Notes: a model not told the origin generated them from the letters alone. Counted from the stretch's first letter, positions 1 through 11,413 are shown. The stretch: DNA of 64,000 nucleotides from Norana najaformis (GCA_964023275.1 OZ029916.1:31464587-31528586), one strand, 5' to 3'. Made by a program: numbers and translations.

Positions 1-830
1 GTGCAGCAATTTCGTGAGGTATCTAAGCGACACTATACCATTAGGGGTCTTGATATATACATACATAAATTCATATACATTGCATAACTGCACAAGGATT
101 TGCAATTTGACATAATGCACGTGTTTGAATTTAAGCCCAGGACTGTGAAAGGTCAGAATGTTAACTATGGGACAGAAGGACTATCAGCAATGCACCTCAA
201 AAGCCAAACAACAAACAGTAAGAATCAGTTAGTCTTTCTAGCTCTAAGTGCTAAACTTCATGTTTTGAACCTGGATCTGGACAGTATATAGTTACTGCCT
301 TAAAAGAATGCTTCAATTGTAAACTGATAAATAATAATATTGCATTCTTATTAAAAATAAAGTTTTATCAGACAACAGTTGTTTCAAAACATGTCAACAT
401 AGCACACATTAAGATAAGCCTTGACCTGTTGGCATTCTGCTACTGAGACATTTAAATCTCCAAGGTAACGTTGTCCAGCTGTCACTGTGTTTTCATTGCA
501 AGGAATTGATCTTTCATCCTCGGACTACCTAAACTTGAGAGGTTCTTACATTTATAGCACCTCACAACAGGTGCTATATAAGTCCCTGAATATATACATA
601 CAACATACATATACAACACCATATCTCAATTCACCTCACTTTACCTTACCTTCCCACATCATACCTATCCAAAAGAGCAAAAGATATCATATAAAATATA
701 GCAAATAAGTGACATGGTGATCAATTAAGGCTTCACCTTACCTCACCTACCCCAAACAGCAATAGGTAGGCCTATCACATAGTTGGCACAGGTTCAGAAG
801 TTTCCTAGTGATCAACAGAAGAGACGTCAC
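1..830. other. Intronic sequence downstream of the last receptor exon seen
   Basis: No coding exon was recognised here on either strand. The next expected receptor exon (the continuation of the furin-like domain) was looked for on the minus strand and not found, so it should lie below position 1. The short ORFs in this AT-rich stretch have no recognisable domain. Confidence 0.5.
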
Positions 831-966
831 CTGGACATTCCTTGACACACAACGTCCCATAGGTGAACTTGGCTTTTGGATTTGGAACCCACTTGAAGTC
901 CTGATACTTAAACTCCGGTGGACACATTCCAACGCATTCACCCTCGTCCGCAAAGTTCTTGCACGC
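831..966 (-). CDS. EGFR-family receptor, furin-like cysteine-rich exon (human exon 7 equivalent)
   Basis: Minus-strand exon of 136 bp, the most 3' receptor exon in the window. The acceptor AG lies at 967-968 and the donor GTGACG at 825-830. It begins in phase 0 and ends in phase 1 after a Cys-Pro pair. The translation starts ACKNF, has GECVGMCPP near the middle and FTYGTLCVKECP near the end. This is the cysteine spacing of the end of the EGFR furin-like domain (Cys-Pro-Pro, about 25 residues, Gly-x-x-Cys-Val-Lys-x-Cys-Pro). It joins in frame to the exon at 1490-1608. The donor is not the strongest consensus but the phase fits. The opposite-strand ORF at 808-993 is a shadow. The domain forms disulphide modules of the extracellular region, outside the cell membrane. 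Confidence 0.9.
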
Positions 967-1067
967 CTAGTAGAACATAAATGTGTCCAATGATTGATTA
1001 AGTCCAATTACAGCATCTCTTAATTATTTAGTACTCTTCAATGGTCAACAGGTATATGCATATACAT

Positions 1068-1185
1068 ACAGACAGACGGGCAGACAGACAGACAGACAAA
1101 CAGACAAACAGGCAGATAGACAGGCAGACAGACAGATAAGCAGGCAGACAGACGACAGGAAACAGAAAGACACACAGACAGCAGG
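1068..1185. repeat. (GACA)n-type degenerate microsatellite
   Basis: Runs of CAGACAGA with interspersed GGCA and GATA variants between two receptor exons. The minus-strand ORF across it is Cys/Leu/Ser/Val-rich low complexity and is not a gene. Confidence 0.8.
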
Positions 1186-1489
1186 CAGACTGGTAAAACA
1201 CCTACCCTATAACCCAGAGTGCACAGGTTTAAGCCTCTCCTTAAGGCTGTCATTGTGTAGGAAGTCTGAGTCCATGGTTCTGAACCATTGGCACTGCCAT
1301 TTTTGAAACTCCGAGTGTACAATTTTTACAGGGCTCATATTCCCTCCCTACTTACAAGACATCAAGACCTTTATAATTCAACTTCTGGACAAATCTTCTG
1401 ACTTGACCCAACTCTAGTGATGACCTATGTGTAGCACTTCAGATAGCACTTTAAAACTGACTTAATTACAATTACAAAGGAAGTCTTAC

Positions 1490-1608
1490 AAAGCAGTTGT
1501 TCTTGTAGGGTCCATAGCATCCACCCGCACATTCCGGATGGCAGCATTCATTCGGTTGGACACCAAAGCATCGTCCATCACACTGCTTGCTGCAGATGAC
1601 CTTTGTCA
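1490..1608 (-). CDS. EGFR-family receptor, furin-like cysteine-rich exon (human exon 6 equivalent)
   Basis: Minus-strand exon of 119 bp. The acceptor AG is at 1609-1610 and the donor GTAAGA at 1484-1489. It completes a Leu codon split after the first base (phase 1) and ends in phase 0. The translation reads [10 protein letters not shown], then [14 protein letters not shown] and [12 protein letters not shown]. The double Cys (ECCHPEC) and the C-x3-C-x-G-x-C pattern are diagnostic of the first furin-like domain of EGFR/ErbB receptors. By memory its length equals human EGFR exon 6 and both boundary phases match. An insulin-receptor-type furin domain is the main alternative, but the LTKxIC and ECCHxxC strings favour ErbB. 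Confidence 0.93.
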
Positions 1609-1619
1609 CTAGTCAACAG

Positions 1620-2289
1620 AAACAAATGGCATCAGGAACAAACATGAAAAATGACCACCATGTACCAATACAGAAAAATGACCATGAGAAAGAATAGAGA
1701 AAAATTACCATCGAAAACAAGCAGGGCAAGAAATGACCAAAAAACAGAGAAAATGACTGTTAGAAAGGAATAGAAAACAGAATAAAACACAACAAATGAT
1801 AATCAGACTTTAATACAGATAAAGAATTCGAAACTCATTGGAAACAAATTGCGAAAGGTGAGCACCAGAAGAAATGGATACAACTTTGAAGTTATCATTA
1901 AAAAAAGACCAACACAGCAGATGACATTTCAGAAGAGACATAATTTCGTTTTGGCCTCTGCTAATGTTAACATTTGACACTAAAGACTGAAGTAAGAGCC
2001 TTATACAGTGCCATTACCATAATATACTTGTAAATCGTGAAGAGAAGGAGATCAACAACATCGTGTGCAGTCACTGAGAAGAAAGCAAAAGATGGTCCAA
2101 ACAGAAGAAGAATGAAGGAAGGAATTAGAGTGACAGAAAGGAACAACTCTTCAGGGACTGAAAGATATAAAGCCTGACAAAAAAGCCCCTGAAGGCAAAA
2201 GTAAAAGGACATCGTCACTCATGACGTCTTTATTACGTGTCTCAGAACCTCTTAAAGAATTCCTGGACGACCTCTGGACTGGCTTTGCT
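1620..2289. other. Intron, no gene seen
   Basis: AT-rich sequence upstream of the exon at 1490-1608. It contains several short A-rich near-repeats (AAATGACCA-type) between about 1620 and 1760. No coding signal was recognised. Confidence 0.4.
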
Positions 2290-3002
2290 CCTTCCCGAAC
2301 AAACAGACAATGATGGTGACAATAGGCTCGGACCATAAGGCTTGGACACCAGTTCCATTCGGTGTTCCACAGGCTCACCACCCACTTGGGCCACTTCTGT
2401 ACATCTTGTATACAGCTGACCTGATACAGATCATCAGTGCTGATGAAGTGCCGGTACACCAGTATGCCGATGAAACCCAACAGTACCTCTACTTGCTACC
2501 CATCGGATGCACTTGCCTGTGTGGCTTTCATTCAGGCCACCATGGTGGAAGTACAGGAATGGATGTCTTCCAATTGGCTGCTGCTGAATCCAGCAAAGAC
2601 CCAGCATATTTGGCTCGCCAGATATGGTCAAAGATTGACAAAAATTCGATAAAGTTGCAACTCCCTAACAGGACTGATCAGCTCGTCGTTTGCAACATGG
2701 ATGTGCTTCTGGATGGAAGCACATCACCTGGACTTCCTTTGTAGGTCCTGCCTCCATCATCTGTGCCAGATATAGGTCATAAAGTGCAATCTGTCGTCCA
2801 GCGCTGCAGTGACCCTCGTTCACTCATTCATCATGACGCACCTGAATTACTGAAATTAAATCCTTGTAGGCCTGCCAAAGTTGTGATTGTGACAACTCCA
2901 GTCTGTTCTTAATTAAGAGCTTGAGTTGTAGCCAACAAATTGAAGTATTCGCATATTTTGGAATATATGCAAGAAATGCTACAATGGCTTCCTGTTGCGG
3001 AG
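2290..3002 (+). pseudogene. CR1/L2-like LINE reverse transcriptase fragment (dead)
   Basis: Plus-strand remnant of a non-LTR retrotransposon polyprotein. One frame (from about 2310) gives TPVPFGVPQ and GPLLYILYTADL, then VHQYADE, corresponding to RT motifs of the CR1/L2 group. The catalytic YADD is changed to YADE. Coding similarity then moves to another frame (from about 2437: VEVQEWMSSNWLLLNPAKTQ, the usual continuation), and a degraded tail reaches MLQWLPVAE near 2990, where a GACA repeat cuts it off. The endonuclease and the N-terminal RT are missing. It lies in a receptor intron, opposite in orientation to the receptor. It is related to the minus-strand copy at 50639-51640, which shares the QYA-D-TQ and WMS-N-LLLNP contexts. 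Clade assignment is from family motifs, not a search. Confidence 0.8.
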
Positions 3003-3115
3003 GGGACAGACAGACAGACAATTAGATAGACCAACATACTGACAGACAGATGAATAAATGTACGGATAGACAGACAGACTGATAGAATGACAGACTGATA
3101 GATCTATAGATACAA
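3003..3115. repeat. (GACA)/(GATA)-type degenerate microsatellite
   Basis: GACAGACAGACA followed by interspersed GATAGA units. It directly abuts the truncated LINE fragment. Confidence 0.75.
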
Positions 3116-4231
3116 AGACAGTCCATGCAAGACATATTGAAGAATTAGACTATATAAACCAAGGAATCCTACAAGAAAGCTGACACTGCAACACAGTGGT
3201 AGAGAGCCGGTGTAAGTTTCCATGCTATCTCCCAGCCATGAGGCAGTCTGTAAGGTTAAAGGTCATATGTAATATGCCAGTTTCCAAGTTCAATGATTGA
3301 AGTTACTTAAGTTTGGCTCACTCAACCACAGTTTTGTCATAAATGTAAGCTTTTCTTTGGATAAATGTATCAAATGGGTTGGAGAGGAAGTAGTAGTAAC
3401 AGTAGTAGTACAAATAATAAATAATAATAATAATTAAATAATAATAGTAACAAGCCATAACGACAGTGAAACTGTTAATTCATTGTCAAGCCATATCAAC
3501 AAGGAAAGGTCCAGGCAGTCTTATCTAGTGCGAGTCAAGTCTAACTTTTGTCCAGCCATTCTCATGGTAGATGAGCCAGTGAGCGATGTTCAGATCGAAA
3601 CCACAGCAGACGTTTAAACTTTGGTTACTGCATCCCTGTTTGCATTTGGAGCTTCAACCAAAAGATCCTTCAATCTTGCGACCATGACTCAAAATCCTGC
3701 TTTTTGTATATGCATTTAAAATGAGAATGATTACCCCAGCATACTTGCTCAGCTTTCCATTACTCACCCACTCTGACACCCTGTTCCTACAGCTGCTTAC
3801 TGGAAATGGAACAGAATTCCCACATTTGTCAATTTTTTACTGAAAATCTGAACCGTACTGCCATAAATAGATTGACCTTCGACCTTCTGGATATCATCCT
3901 GAATATGGCTTGGCTTTACTGCGCTATCAGTTGATGCTTTGTGCATCAGACACTGGTGTGATAGAAGTTACTAATTACAATTACAATTACAATAAAAAGC
4001 TGAAGAAACGCTTCTATCTTATCTTACAGGTAAGTAGCACCTTTTAATTCTGTCAGATAACTATGTTTCAGTGCTTTAAAGTTGCTCTAAAAGGCACTAT
4101 ATAAACGTCTCTGTACATAATTTGTCTATGCCTTCATCAGCGAGAATTGTCTGTGCTGGTGAGATTTCAGCTGAAGCAAAAATATGACAAGTGCAATCCA
4201 AAAAACAAACTCTGATGTAACATGTTTGTCG
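3116..4231. other. Non-coding stretch with trinucleotide-rich patches and a LINE-tail motif
   Basis: Holds AAT/AGT-rich simple sequence near 3395-3460, an (ACAATT)n-like patch near 3970-3990, and at about 4085-4105 the string AAAAGGCACTATATAAA. This resembles the conserved 3' end of L2/CR1 elements and their SINE partners. No gene was recognised. Confidence 0.45.
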
Positions 4232-5816
4232 GCAGCGTTGTTAAAGTATTGGGCTAAAGTACTTAAGTAAAAGTAAAGCAAACTCCAAGTACTTAAATAA
4301 GAGTAAAAGTACTCATCAGTGCCATTGATTAAGTTAAAGTAAAAACGTTTTCATCTAAATAATACTTTTAAAGTAAAAGTACAAAGTATTGAGTGTATAT
4401 ATGCAAGAATGTGTGTATGTAGCATACATGTGTATCTATGTCCTTAAAAGGACTCATTTGCCAACGACTGTACCACGTGATTCAGATTGACTTCTCGCAA
4501 TGCACGTCAATTACGCTATGAAAGTTTGCATGGTTGATTCCTTGAGCATCTAAAATGCCTCTTTTATTTATATTCCGATGTTTTGTGACGGAATTGGCAT
4601 GAATTGTGTGTGTCAGGTGTTGCTCTAAAAATCCAGCTTCCACTTGTGCCTTCTTTTGCCAATGGTAAAATCACCACGAGTGCATGCTTTCGCGCATAGG
4701 TCTAGATTGCAAACAATGTCGTCGGAGTTGTCGTGTATTAGTAGTATTATCAGTGTTATGTAAAAACTTCTTCGACATAACGGTTTGCTCTGCACCCAAT
4801 GACGGTATATAGGCCTATGCACATATTTATTTAGCCACTTTGTCTTTCTAGCCAAAAGCCATGGATAATTTTTGTTTTGACATTAAATCGCAAATGGGTA
4901 AGTATAGATTTTTGTAAGTATATCTTGTAAACCCATCCAGTCAAAGTAGCCTACACTACATGCTATAAGTGTGATATGGTGACTGTAATACGAAAATGAA
5001 GGACTTAATTATACATATTAAATTTTGCGACGAGTTATTGTAGGAGAGGCTTAGAGCCCTTTACCCCGGAACATCAATCATATAGAACCTACAGCGGCTG
5101 AAGTTCAGATCCAGATAGCCTTGTTCATTAGGCACACAGGGCGTGCGCGCTGCCACGGGTCGCAACTGGTGGCTGCTATAATAATTGCCCCAATGTGTAG
5201 GTGAGCCAGATGACTGTGCAGACTGCTTGGGAAGACATGTCATACGATTTCGAAACCTAGGCCTTGTTTTGGATTCCACAAATTAACTTATGAATATACT
5301 CTGATTATAAACAGAACATACAATTTATACTACAAGAAGCTTAATGCATTCACTCTGCGCTCTTTAGTCGGTCGAAGTACATGTGCATTCAAAATGTACC
5401 CAATGCATAGCCTACTTTGAGTGGAAACGGAACAAATACCTCTAACATATTTCCTTCCCCGCGACTCCTTGGATGATTTCACACCATTAGGTATTCAGCG
5501 CCATACTATATAACTAGTCCATGTCACTCTCCTTTTACGATGCTGTTTGCTCGGGTGGCAAGTACCCTTTATGCCCCATGGGCGGGTAATTATTCGTTTG
5601 ATCTAACACCGTCAAAACTGCTAACACTACACATCTGCGTCTAGCGCATAAAAATAACTAGTAACGTAGGGCTAAGCGTAATTTGCAACCAAGTAAATGG
5701 ACTGAAAACTTGGCAAAATATGACTTCGCTACAAGTGAAATTATTTCCATTTTCAGTAATTTGTTGCAAGTAGCAGTACTAAAACTTCTACTTAAGTGCA
5801 TTAGTGAGCAACACTG
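4232..5816. mobile_element. Candidate hAT-type non-autonomous DNA transposon
   Basis: The left end reads CAGCGTTGTTAAAG and the right end, reverse-complemented, reads CAGTGTTGCTCACT. Just inside both ends are AGTACTTAAGTAAAAGTA-like strings (left 4258-4275; right about 5775-5800, inverted), a style common in hAT elements. The 8 bp outside the two ends match at only 4 of 8 positions, so the target duplication is not convincing. The interior has no long ORF. The boundaries are inferred. Confidence 0.42.
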
Positions 5817-7783
5817 GTTATTGCCATAGATCCAAAGTTTATTCTGCTTCAGAACACTAGGCCACGTCAGTGCAACCTCGTTATCAGATTACTGTTAAGG
5901 CCCTTAAAGTCGCATCATAATAAAGTTTTATAAAAAAAGGTAAGTTATCTAGCACTAATTGATTAATTCATCCTACATATTTGACAGTCAGCTCAACTAG
6001 AAACAGAAAGTATCAACAAATCTCTACTGTCAAGCTGGGATTTTTCCGGTATAAACGAAACGTCAATCGCAACAATTACACACTAATTGATACAAACTTG
6101 AATGTTTTTCTGCTCAGTTTTGCGACAGCTGTAAAAACGAAGAACGACAAACAAGCTCCAGTGCAAAGACGGAAAAAGCGAGAACGAAACGTGATTTGTC
6201 ACAACAAATGGAATTACAGGACACATCTGGTGCTGCATCAGACACTGTCAAGGCATCATCTAGTGTCAGAGGGGGTTCGCCTGCACTTAGCTACATGTTC
6301 ACTTCAGATGGATTTACTTCATTGTGACCAAGCAAATCCGTAAGCACTACAGTCAACACTACACTCTCCTTAAGGCACTTTGGGAAGCATATCCAGACAT
6401 CTACTGTCTAGCACAAGAGTTATACATATGTAACTGTTAGCCTTTACAAGCAACATCCTTGTCTGGCCAGAACTACATTATCATAAAAAAAACTAACATA
6501 GCCAGAACAGTAGACGATAAGCATATAGCAAGTCGTTTGCCCCTCACCTCTGCAATCAGGGTTTCAGTCCTGACATGTCATCCGAAGTCGACTATTTAAT
6601 ACTAAACCATGTAACCCACAAGAAAAGTTTTCAGTTGATGGATTGTTACTGTCTTGTCTTGCTTTTCAGCAAAAACATCCATTAACCCCAGTGCTTCTAA
6701 AACCAAATACTATTTACAGTAACACTAATACTAATACTACTACTACTAATAATAATAGTAATAATATGCCAAAAATTATAATATAAAATACTAATATTGA
6801 TAATAACACTAACAATACTACGAATACATGCTTCTAAAACCTAATACTAATATACGTTTAATAAACGAGTGCTTACATTACTGTCAGGAATGTAGTAGTT
6901 AATGGTACTTGTATTGATTTTCAGTACTTGTATTGTTGCATTCCAAGTACTGAAAACTGAATCAAGTCTGCTTACAGTGGCATGCAGCTAGAAAACTTAA
7001 CCTTATTGTTCGGCATATAATCGCATTAAATCCTTTTTTGCGACGCTGTCAGCACATTCTCATCTAGAAACGTTCTAGCTGCATTCAGCGTTGTTTATTT
7101 GAAGATGGCACACTACAGAAATAGAGCGTTATGTGAAATGATGTACCCAACAACCCTCTGTTGAAAAGCCATCTCGGAGAATTTGCAGTTATGTTCATGA
7201 AAAGTGATGTCCTCATTTGTTTAACGACATGTCGCATTTGTCGGCTAAGGGAAATTTGCCTCAGTCGTATAGCTTGGTGGACTTGGCCAAAGCAACTGCC
7301 TGACAGTAAGTGCAGACGCACTCATTTCATTGTATGGTTTGCCTGGTGACCTGCGACATGAGATTCGATGCCGCCCTCCCCCTCTCTTCCGCAAGCCCGA
7401 AGAAGAATATTGTGTTCCCAGTGGCTCTAGGTTGTCCGGCCGGGAACGCCTCTAATGAGTTTATCTTGAACTGGCGCTTTATAAATTCTTTATTACGATT
7501 ACGATTATAAGAAAGAACGTTTCCTTTCATCTGGAGAGAAACAAGATGGCGACCTGTCATTTCTCGTTGCACGAGAACTGAACGAGAATCGATTTTAGTC
7601 GACCGTCATTATTTTGATCATCCAGAATAAATCACTGATAAATTTCGCCTCTAAACTCATCTGACAGCGACATGCGAAACGTTTCTTTAGAATTAGAGCT
7701 CTGCACTCGAAGTCTCTTGGTTCAGATGGACGATTGGAATAATGAACACAAATTAGATACCACTGCCTTTGATGTGGTCTTGA
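5817..7783. other. Non-coding, AT-rich intronic stretch
   Basis: No receptor exon or other gene was recognised. It contains AAT/ACT triplet-rich sequence near 6720-6850. Near 7470-7505 the string GGCGCTTTATAAATTC is followed by ATTACG repeats, a typical decayed LINE/SINE 3' tail. The 120-codon ORF at 5981-6343 has no recognisable domain and is probably chance. Confidence 0.4.
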
Positions 7784-7925
7784 GTATTGATTACAAGCTA
7801 TTAAATTTTCAGACGGGGTCTTATAGTATTGATTGTAAGCTACCATACTTTCAGAAGTGGGCTTATTGTAATGATTGCATGATCCCATACTTTCAGAATT
7901 GGTCAGATAGTAAGAATTGCAAGGT
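7784..7925. repeat. 42-bp tandem repeat, about 3.3 copies
   Basis: Units start at 7784, 7826, 7868 and 7910, each beginning GTAnTGATT or close to it and containing ACTTTCAGA-like text in the middle. The 42-bp period is a multiple of three, which explains the open frames on both strands (7672-7992 plus, 7595-7888 minus). Those frames are not supported as genes. Confidence 0.85.
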
Positions 7926-8819
7926 AATTATTACTGTTACGGTGTTACCACTCCAAAGACCCTGCCTTGCTGTTGTTTCACCAAATCCTTAAAAATTATC
8001 AAATTGAACAACACCTGCCATCTTGGCCCCGCACACCTAACGATATGAGGGCGGGTGTCTAGATTAAGCCTATGCTTTTATTCAGTGCCTTTTGCACTGT
8101 ATCATTGTTTACTGAAATACAGTGAGGAAGTTTAGATTTCAGCATTATTTAAAACTTCACTTGAAATCTCCCAGAGCCAAGATCTGAAAGACCAAATGAT
8201 GAAACATTAACAAAGCCATCTTGAAGAAACGCCAGTGTTGCCAATATGTTGTACAGTGCGTGATGAACGCTGGTTTTAGTCAACATGAAAAAATTTAGAT
8301 TTCCCAAACAGGTCAGGAATTAATGGTACATCATCTAACTGATTCTCATGTTCAGCGACATTTTCAGTGTTCGGAAGCAATTTGCTGGTCTGGTTAGAAT
8401 AATGGACCAATTAGCGCTTACCACAGTACATGTCTGGCACACAAACCACATGGCATAAGGTTGTTGAGCACGTTTTAGGCACCACTTTAATTAAGACCAG
8501 GAATCACAGGTTACCTGGCGTGGTTGAAATCGGTAGCTCTGCTACTATTCGTGGATTTAAGGAGGATGTTAGAATTATAATGCGTAGGCGCCCGTACATT
8601 GGAGCAAGAGGGGGTGCTCAACTCCTGCACAAATTTCTGTTGGTGCCCAAGGGATTATGGTACCCATCGGATTATGTGAAACCTATTATACACAATTTAG
8701 GCACTAGATGGTGCTAAAATGTGATCTTTTTGGAATGAACTGTCATGTTTGTTATCAGAACTGTTGACATTCAATAAACCTAGTTGTTAATCGTACTCAA
8801 TCTTGTGTTTAATCAACTG

Positions 8820-9375
8820 CTCTTAACAAGGCAAGTTATTTTTACAAGGCAAGTGATAACCTGATAAGGCAAGGATAACTTTATAAGGCATAGCATAAGT
8901 TGATAAGGCAAGTGATAACTGAACAAAGCAAGCAATAACTGATAACTTGATAAGCTGAGTGACAACATGATAAAACAAGTGATAACTTGATAAGGCAAGG
9001 ATAACTTTATAAGCCATAGCATAAATTGATAAGGCAAGTGATAACTGAACAAAGCAAGCAATAACTGATAACTTGATAAGCTGAGTGACAACATGATAAA
9101 ACAAGTGATAACTTGATAAGGCAAGGATAACTTTATAAGCCATAGCATAAATTGATAAGGCAAGTGATAACTGAACAAAGCAAGCAATAACTGATAACTT
9201 GATAAGCTGAGTGACAACATGATAAAACAAGTGATAACTTGATAAGGCAAGGATAACTTTATTAGCCATAGCATAAATTGATAAGGCAAGTGATAACAAA
9301 GCAAGCAATAAGTGATAACTTGATAAGCTGAGTGACAACATGATAAAGCAAGTGATAACTAGATAAGACAAGCGA
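8820..9375. repeat. 126-bp minisatellite, about four copies
   Basis: The marker string AGCCATAGCATAA (AGGCATAGCATAA in the first copy) recurs at 8886, 9012, 9138 and 9264, exactly 126 bp apart. Each unit is built from shorter TGATAAGGCAAG/GTGATAACT sub-repeats. The array ends about 45 bp from the donor side of the receptor exon at 9423-9500. The 163-, 230- and 137-residue minus-strand ORFs over it come from the multiple-of-three period and are not genes. Confidence 0.9.
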
Positions 9376-9422
9376 TAATATGACCACGGAAATATCTCTG
9401 TCAGCATAAGAAGTAAACTTAC

Positions 9423-9500
9423 AGTTCTGACACATTCCTGGCCCGTCACCCCAGCAGTGCCTGTCCTTATCATAAGTGCACTGAGGGTGGCACTGGTTAC
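9423..9500 (-). CDS. EGFR-family receptor, start of furin-like domain (human exon 5 equivalent)
   Basis: Minus-strand exon of 78 bp. The acceptor AG is at 9501-9502 after a pyrimidine-rich stretch, and the donor GTAAGT at 9417-9422. It starts and ends in phase 1. The first codon is a Cys split T|GT with the exon at 30228-30368, and the last is a Leu split T|TG with the exon at 1490-1608. The translation includes NQCHPQCTYDKDRHCWGDG and GMCQN, the first disulphide module of the ErbB furin-like region (C-x2-C-x3-C, then C-W-G-x-G). A 126-bp minisatellite lies just beyond its donor. A Ty3-type retrotransposon begins 329 bp before its acceptor. Confidence 0.93.
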
Positions 9501-9825
9501 CTGCAACAGAAACACAGCAATTCAGCAACCTGTGAACTTTGTCCACATTTTTAATGATATACCTTGATTTGATGGACATATGGACACTATATGGAATGGT
9601 TTTTAATGTACTGGACCATCTCTCTGGGACAACTTTCCACTGACAATCTGCACTTTGCCAGTATAGATCTCTCAAGAAACATTTTCAGATTATCATAAGT
9701 CTCACCTCTGTAGAACTGTTACATAGCTGTGCCAAAACACCTTGGAAAGGTTTTTTAAAATTCACTATGTAAATATCAGGATGCGTACATACGTGGTACC
9801 ACAGCTATACATTTCCATACAGCTA

Positions 9826-9829
9826 CATT
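9826..9829. repeat. 4-bp target-site duplication CATT (left)
   Basis: CATT immediately precedes the 5' LTR (TGTGGC...) and also directly follows the 3' LTR at 22331-22334. A 4-bp duplication is usual for several Ty3/gypsy lineages. Confidence 0.8.
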
Positions 9830-10140
9830 TGTGGCGGATCGGCCACAAGACAAGCCTGTTGGGTAAAAGGCGGGAGTAATTATGACACGCGTTAGGTAGC
9901 CATTAAATGCTGTGCTTATGTGCACGGTTCGGCCGCGTTACTTGTGTAGGATTTTTATAAATTAATTTTTATTAAATTTAAGCTGATAATAATAATAGTT
10001 TAATATTTAGGCCGAGCAAAGTTCTTAGTTTATTTTTAGTTATATAATGCACATAATTGTTTTAATTTATAGGTCTCTAGATGTTTGTTTTAATCGAGCA
10101 CTTTTAGACACCTTTATTTACGTTCTATCGTAAGCGCTAA

Positions 10141-10148
10141 TATATAAG
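10141..10148 (+). promoter_or_regulatory. Candidate TATA box of the LTR
   Basis: TATATAAG about 310 bp into the LTR. An AATAAA string follows at 10179-10184. Together they suggest a short U3, transcription starting near 10170, and a long R/U5. The same pair occurs in the 3' LTR at 20420-20427 and 20458-20463. Position-based inference only. Confidence 0.45.
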
Positions 10149-10661
10149 CAACCCGATGTCAATAGGAAACGAGGGTTGAATAAACCGTGTCGCATGGTGA
10201 TTTGCTATAGACGTGAAGGATGGATGCGTGCCTTCACATATACGAGTTACAGTGTTTTGATATCGTTCTGTGAGCGAATTCATAGCGTATACAAATATAC
10301 GGACGAGGGTGACGTCCGGAGAAGCCCGTGTTCGATACAGTCCCGGTTACGATAAAATATACGGACGGCAGAGTCCGCGGAAAAGACTAATCTGTGCGCT
10401 CCCGGCGGGACGACCGAGATAATCACTGTCTGGCTTCGGGCTGACGGCGCCGATCCGAGTGGAGCTAGGGCTCTACCGTAGATCGCGAAGCGGCCTGGGT
10501 CACGACGGTGAGCGGTTGGACAGAACCCGGGGAAAGACCCCGTTCGAAAGAAATAAATACAGGTCTGTGTAAAACAAGTGGGAAAGTGCGGAAGCTACCC
10601 CTTTGACCGCGTAAGAGAAAAATCGGATCGGTGCGCTCCCGGGAACGTCGCAGCCGTTGCG

Positions 10662-11006
10662 AACCAATCTGTCTGATTTCTGACTGGCTCCGCGTTGGTC
10701 CGCAAGGTTTGGGCCCGCCTTGTTGGAACGTCGCGAGACGGTCGAGTAGGTCACGATAGTTGGTGAACAGCCGCTGAGCGAGGCTCGGGGAAAATACGAG
10801 TAAACAGGTCTGTGTGAACCCGGGGTAGCATTTGCCGTACGACAGAAACCCGTGCCGTTTAGAAATTGGTCCGTGTGCTCCTGAGGAAGAACGCAACCGA
10901 AACAAACCAATCTGTCTGATTTCTGACTGGCTCCGCGTTGATCCGCAGGGTTTGGGCCCGCCTTGTTGGAGCGTCGCGAGACGGTCGAGTAAGTCACGAT
11001 AGTTGG
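10662..11006. repeat. About 100-bp duplication spaced 243 bp within the LTR
   Basis: The segment 10662-10763 (AACCAATCTGTCTGATTTCT at its start, CACGATAGTTGG at its end) recurs at 10905-11006 with few changes. The spacing of 243 bp is a multiple of three and keeps minus-strand frames open. It is repeated in the 3' LTR at 20941-21285. Confidence 0.9.
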
Positions 11007-11090
11007 AACATAACAGGTTGTGCGAAACTCGGGTAAAGTTGCGGCCGCGGTTCTCCCGGTCGAAATTCAGAGAGCGGGATACGGGAAGAC

Positions 11091-11262
11091 CCGCGGAAAA
11101 CCAACGCAGACCAAGTATAGTCCCGGTACGTAAGAGACCGGAAAAACCAACGCAGACCAAGTATAGTCCCGGTACGTAAGAGACCGGGAAAACCAACGCA
11201 GACCAAGTAGAGTCCCGGTACGTAAGAGACCGGAAACAACGCAGACCAAGAAAATACCCGGT
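11091..11262. repeat. 46-bp tandem repeat inside the LTR, about 3.7 copies
   Basis: CCAACGCAGACCAAG starts at 11101, 11147 and 11193, and a shortened fourth copy follows near 11237 with 3 bp missing. Each unit carries GTCCCGGTACGTAAGAGACC. It is present identically in the 3' LTR. It could be an enhancer-like array in the long leader, but nothing in the sequence proves a function. Confidence 0.92.
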
Positions 11263-11413
11263 ACATCATAGTCCGGGTCGGTTCCCCGATAACACCGGAG
11301 TCGAAACGGGAAGATACCGACTCCTCTATATGCTTGTCGCCACACACTGATCAGAGGACTGACTGAAGTACGGGGAAGGGCCCCCTCGTGCGTAGGTCGG
11401 TACGAAGGTTGGT

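Noticed and set aside
5981-6343. 120-codon ORF as a gene
   Set aside because: No recognisable domain, no splice or promoter context, and it sits in AT-rich intron sequence.
8820-9375. CRISPR-like regular array
   Set aside because: Units are contiguous 126-bp tandem copies without unique spacers, and the gene context is animal.
8813-9675. Minus ORFs of 163, 230 and 137 codons rich in Leu, Ser and Tyr
   Set aside because: They follow the 126-bp (multiple of three) minisatellite in different frames and overlap the real receptor exon in only one short part.
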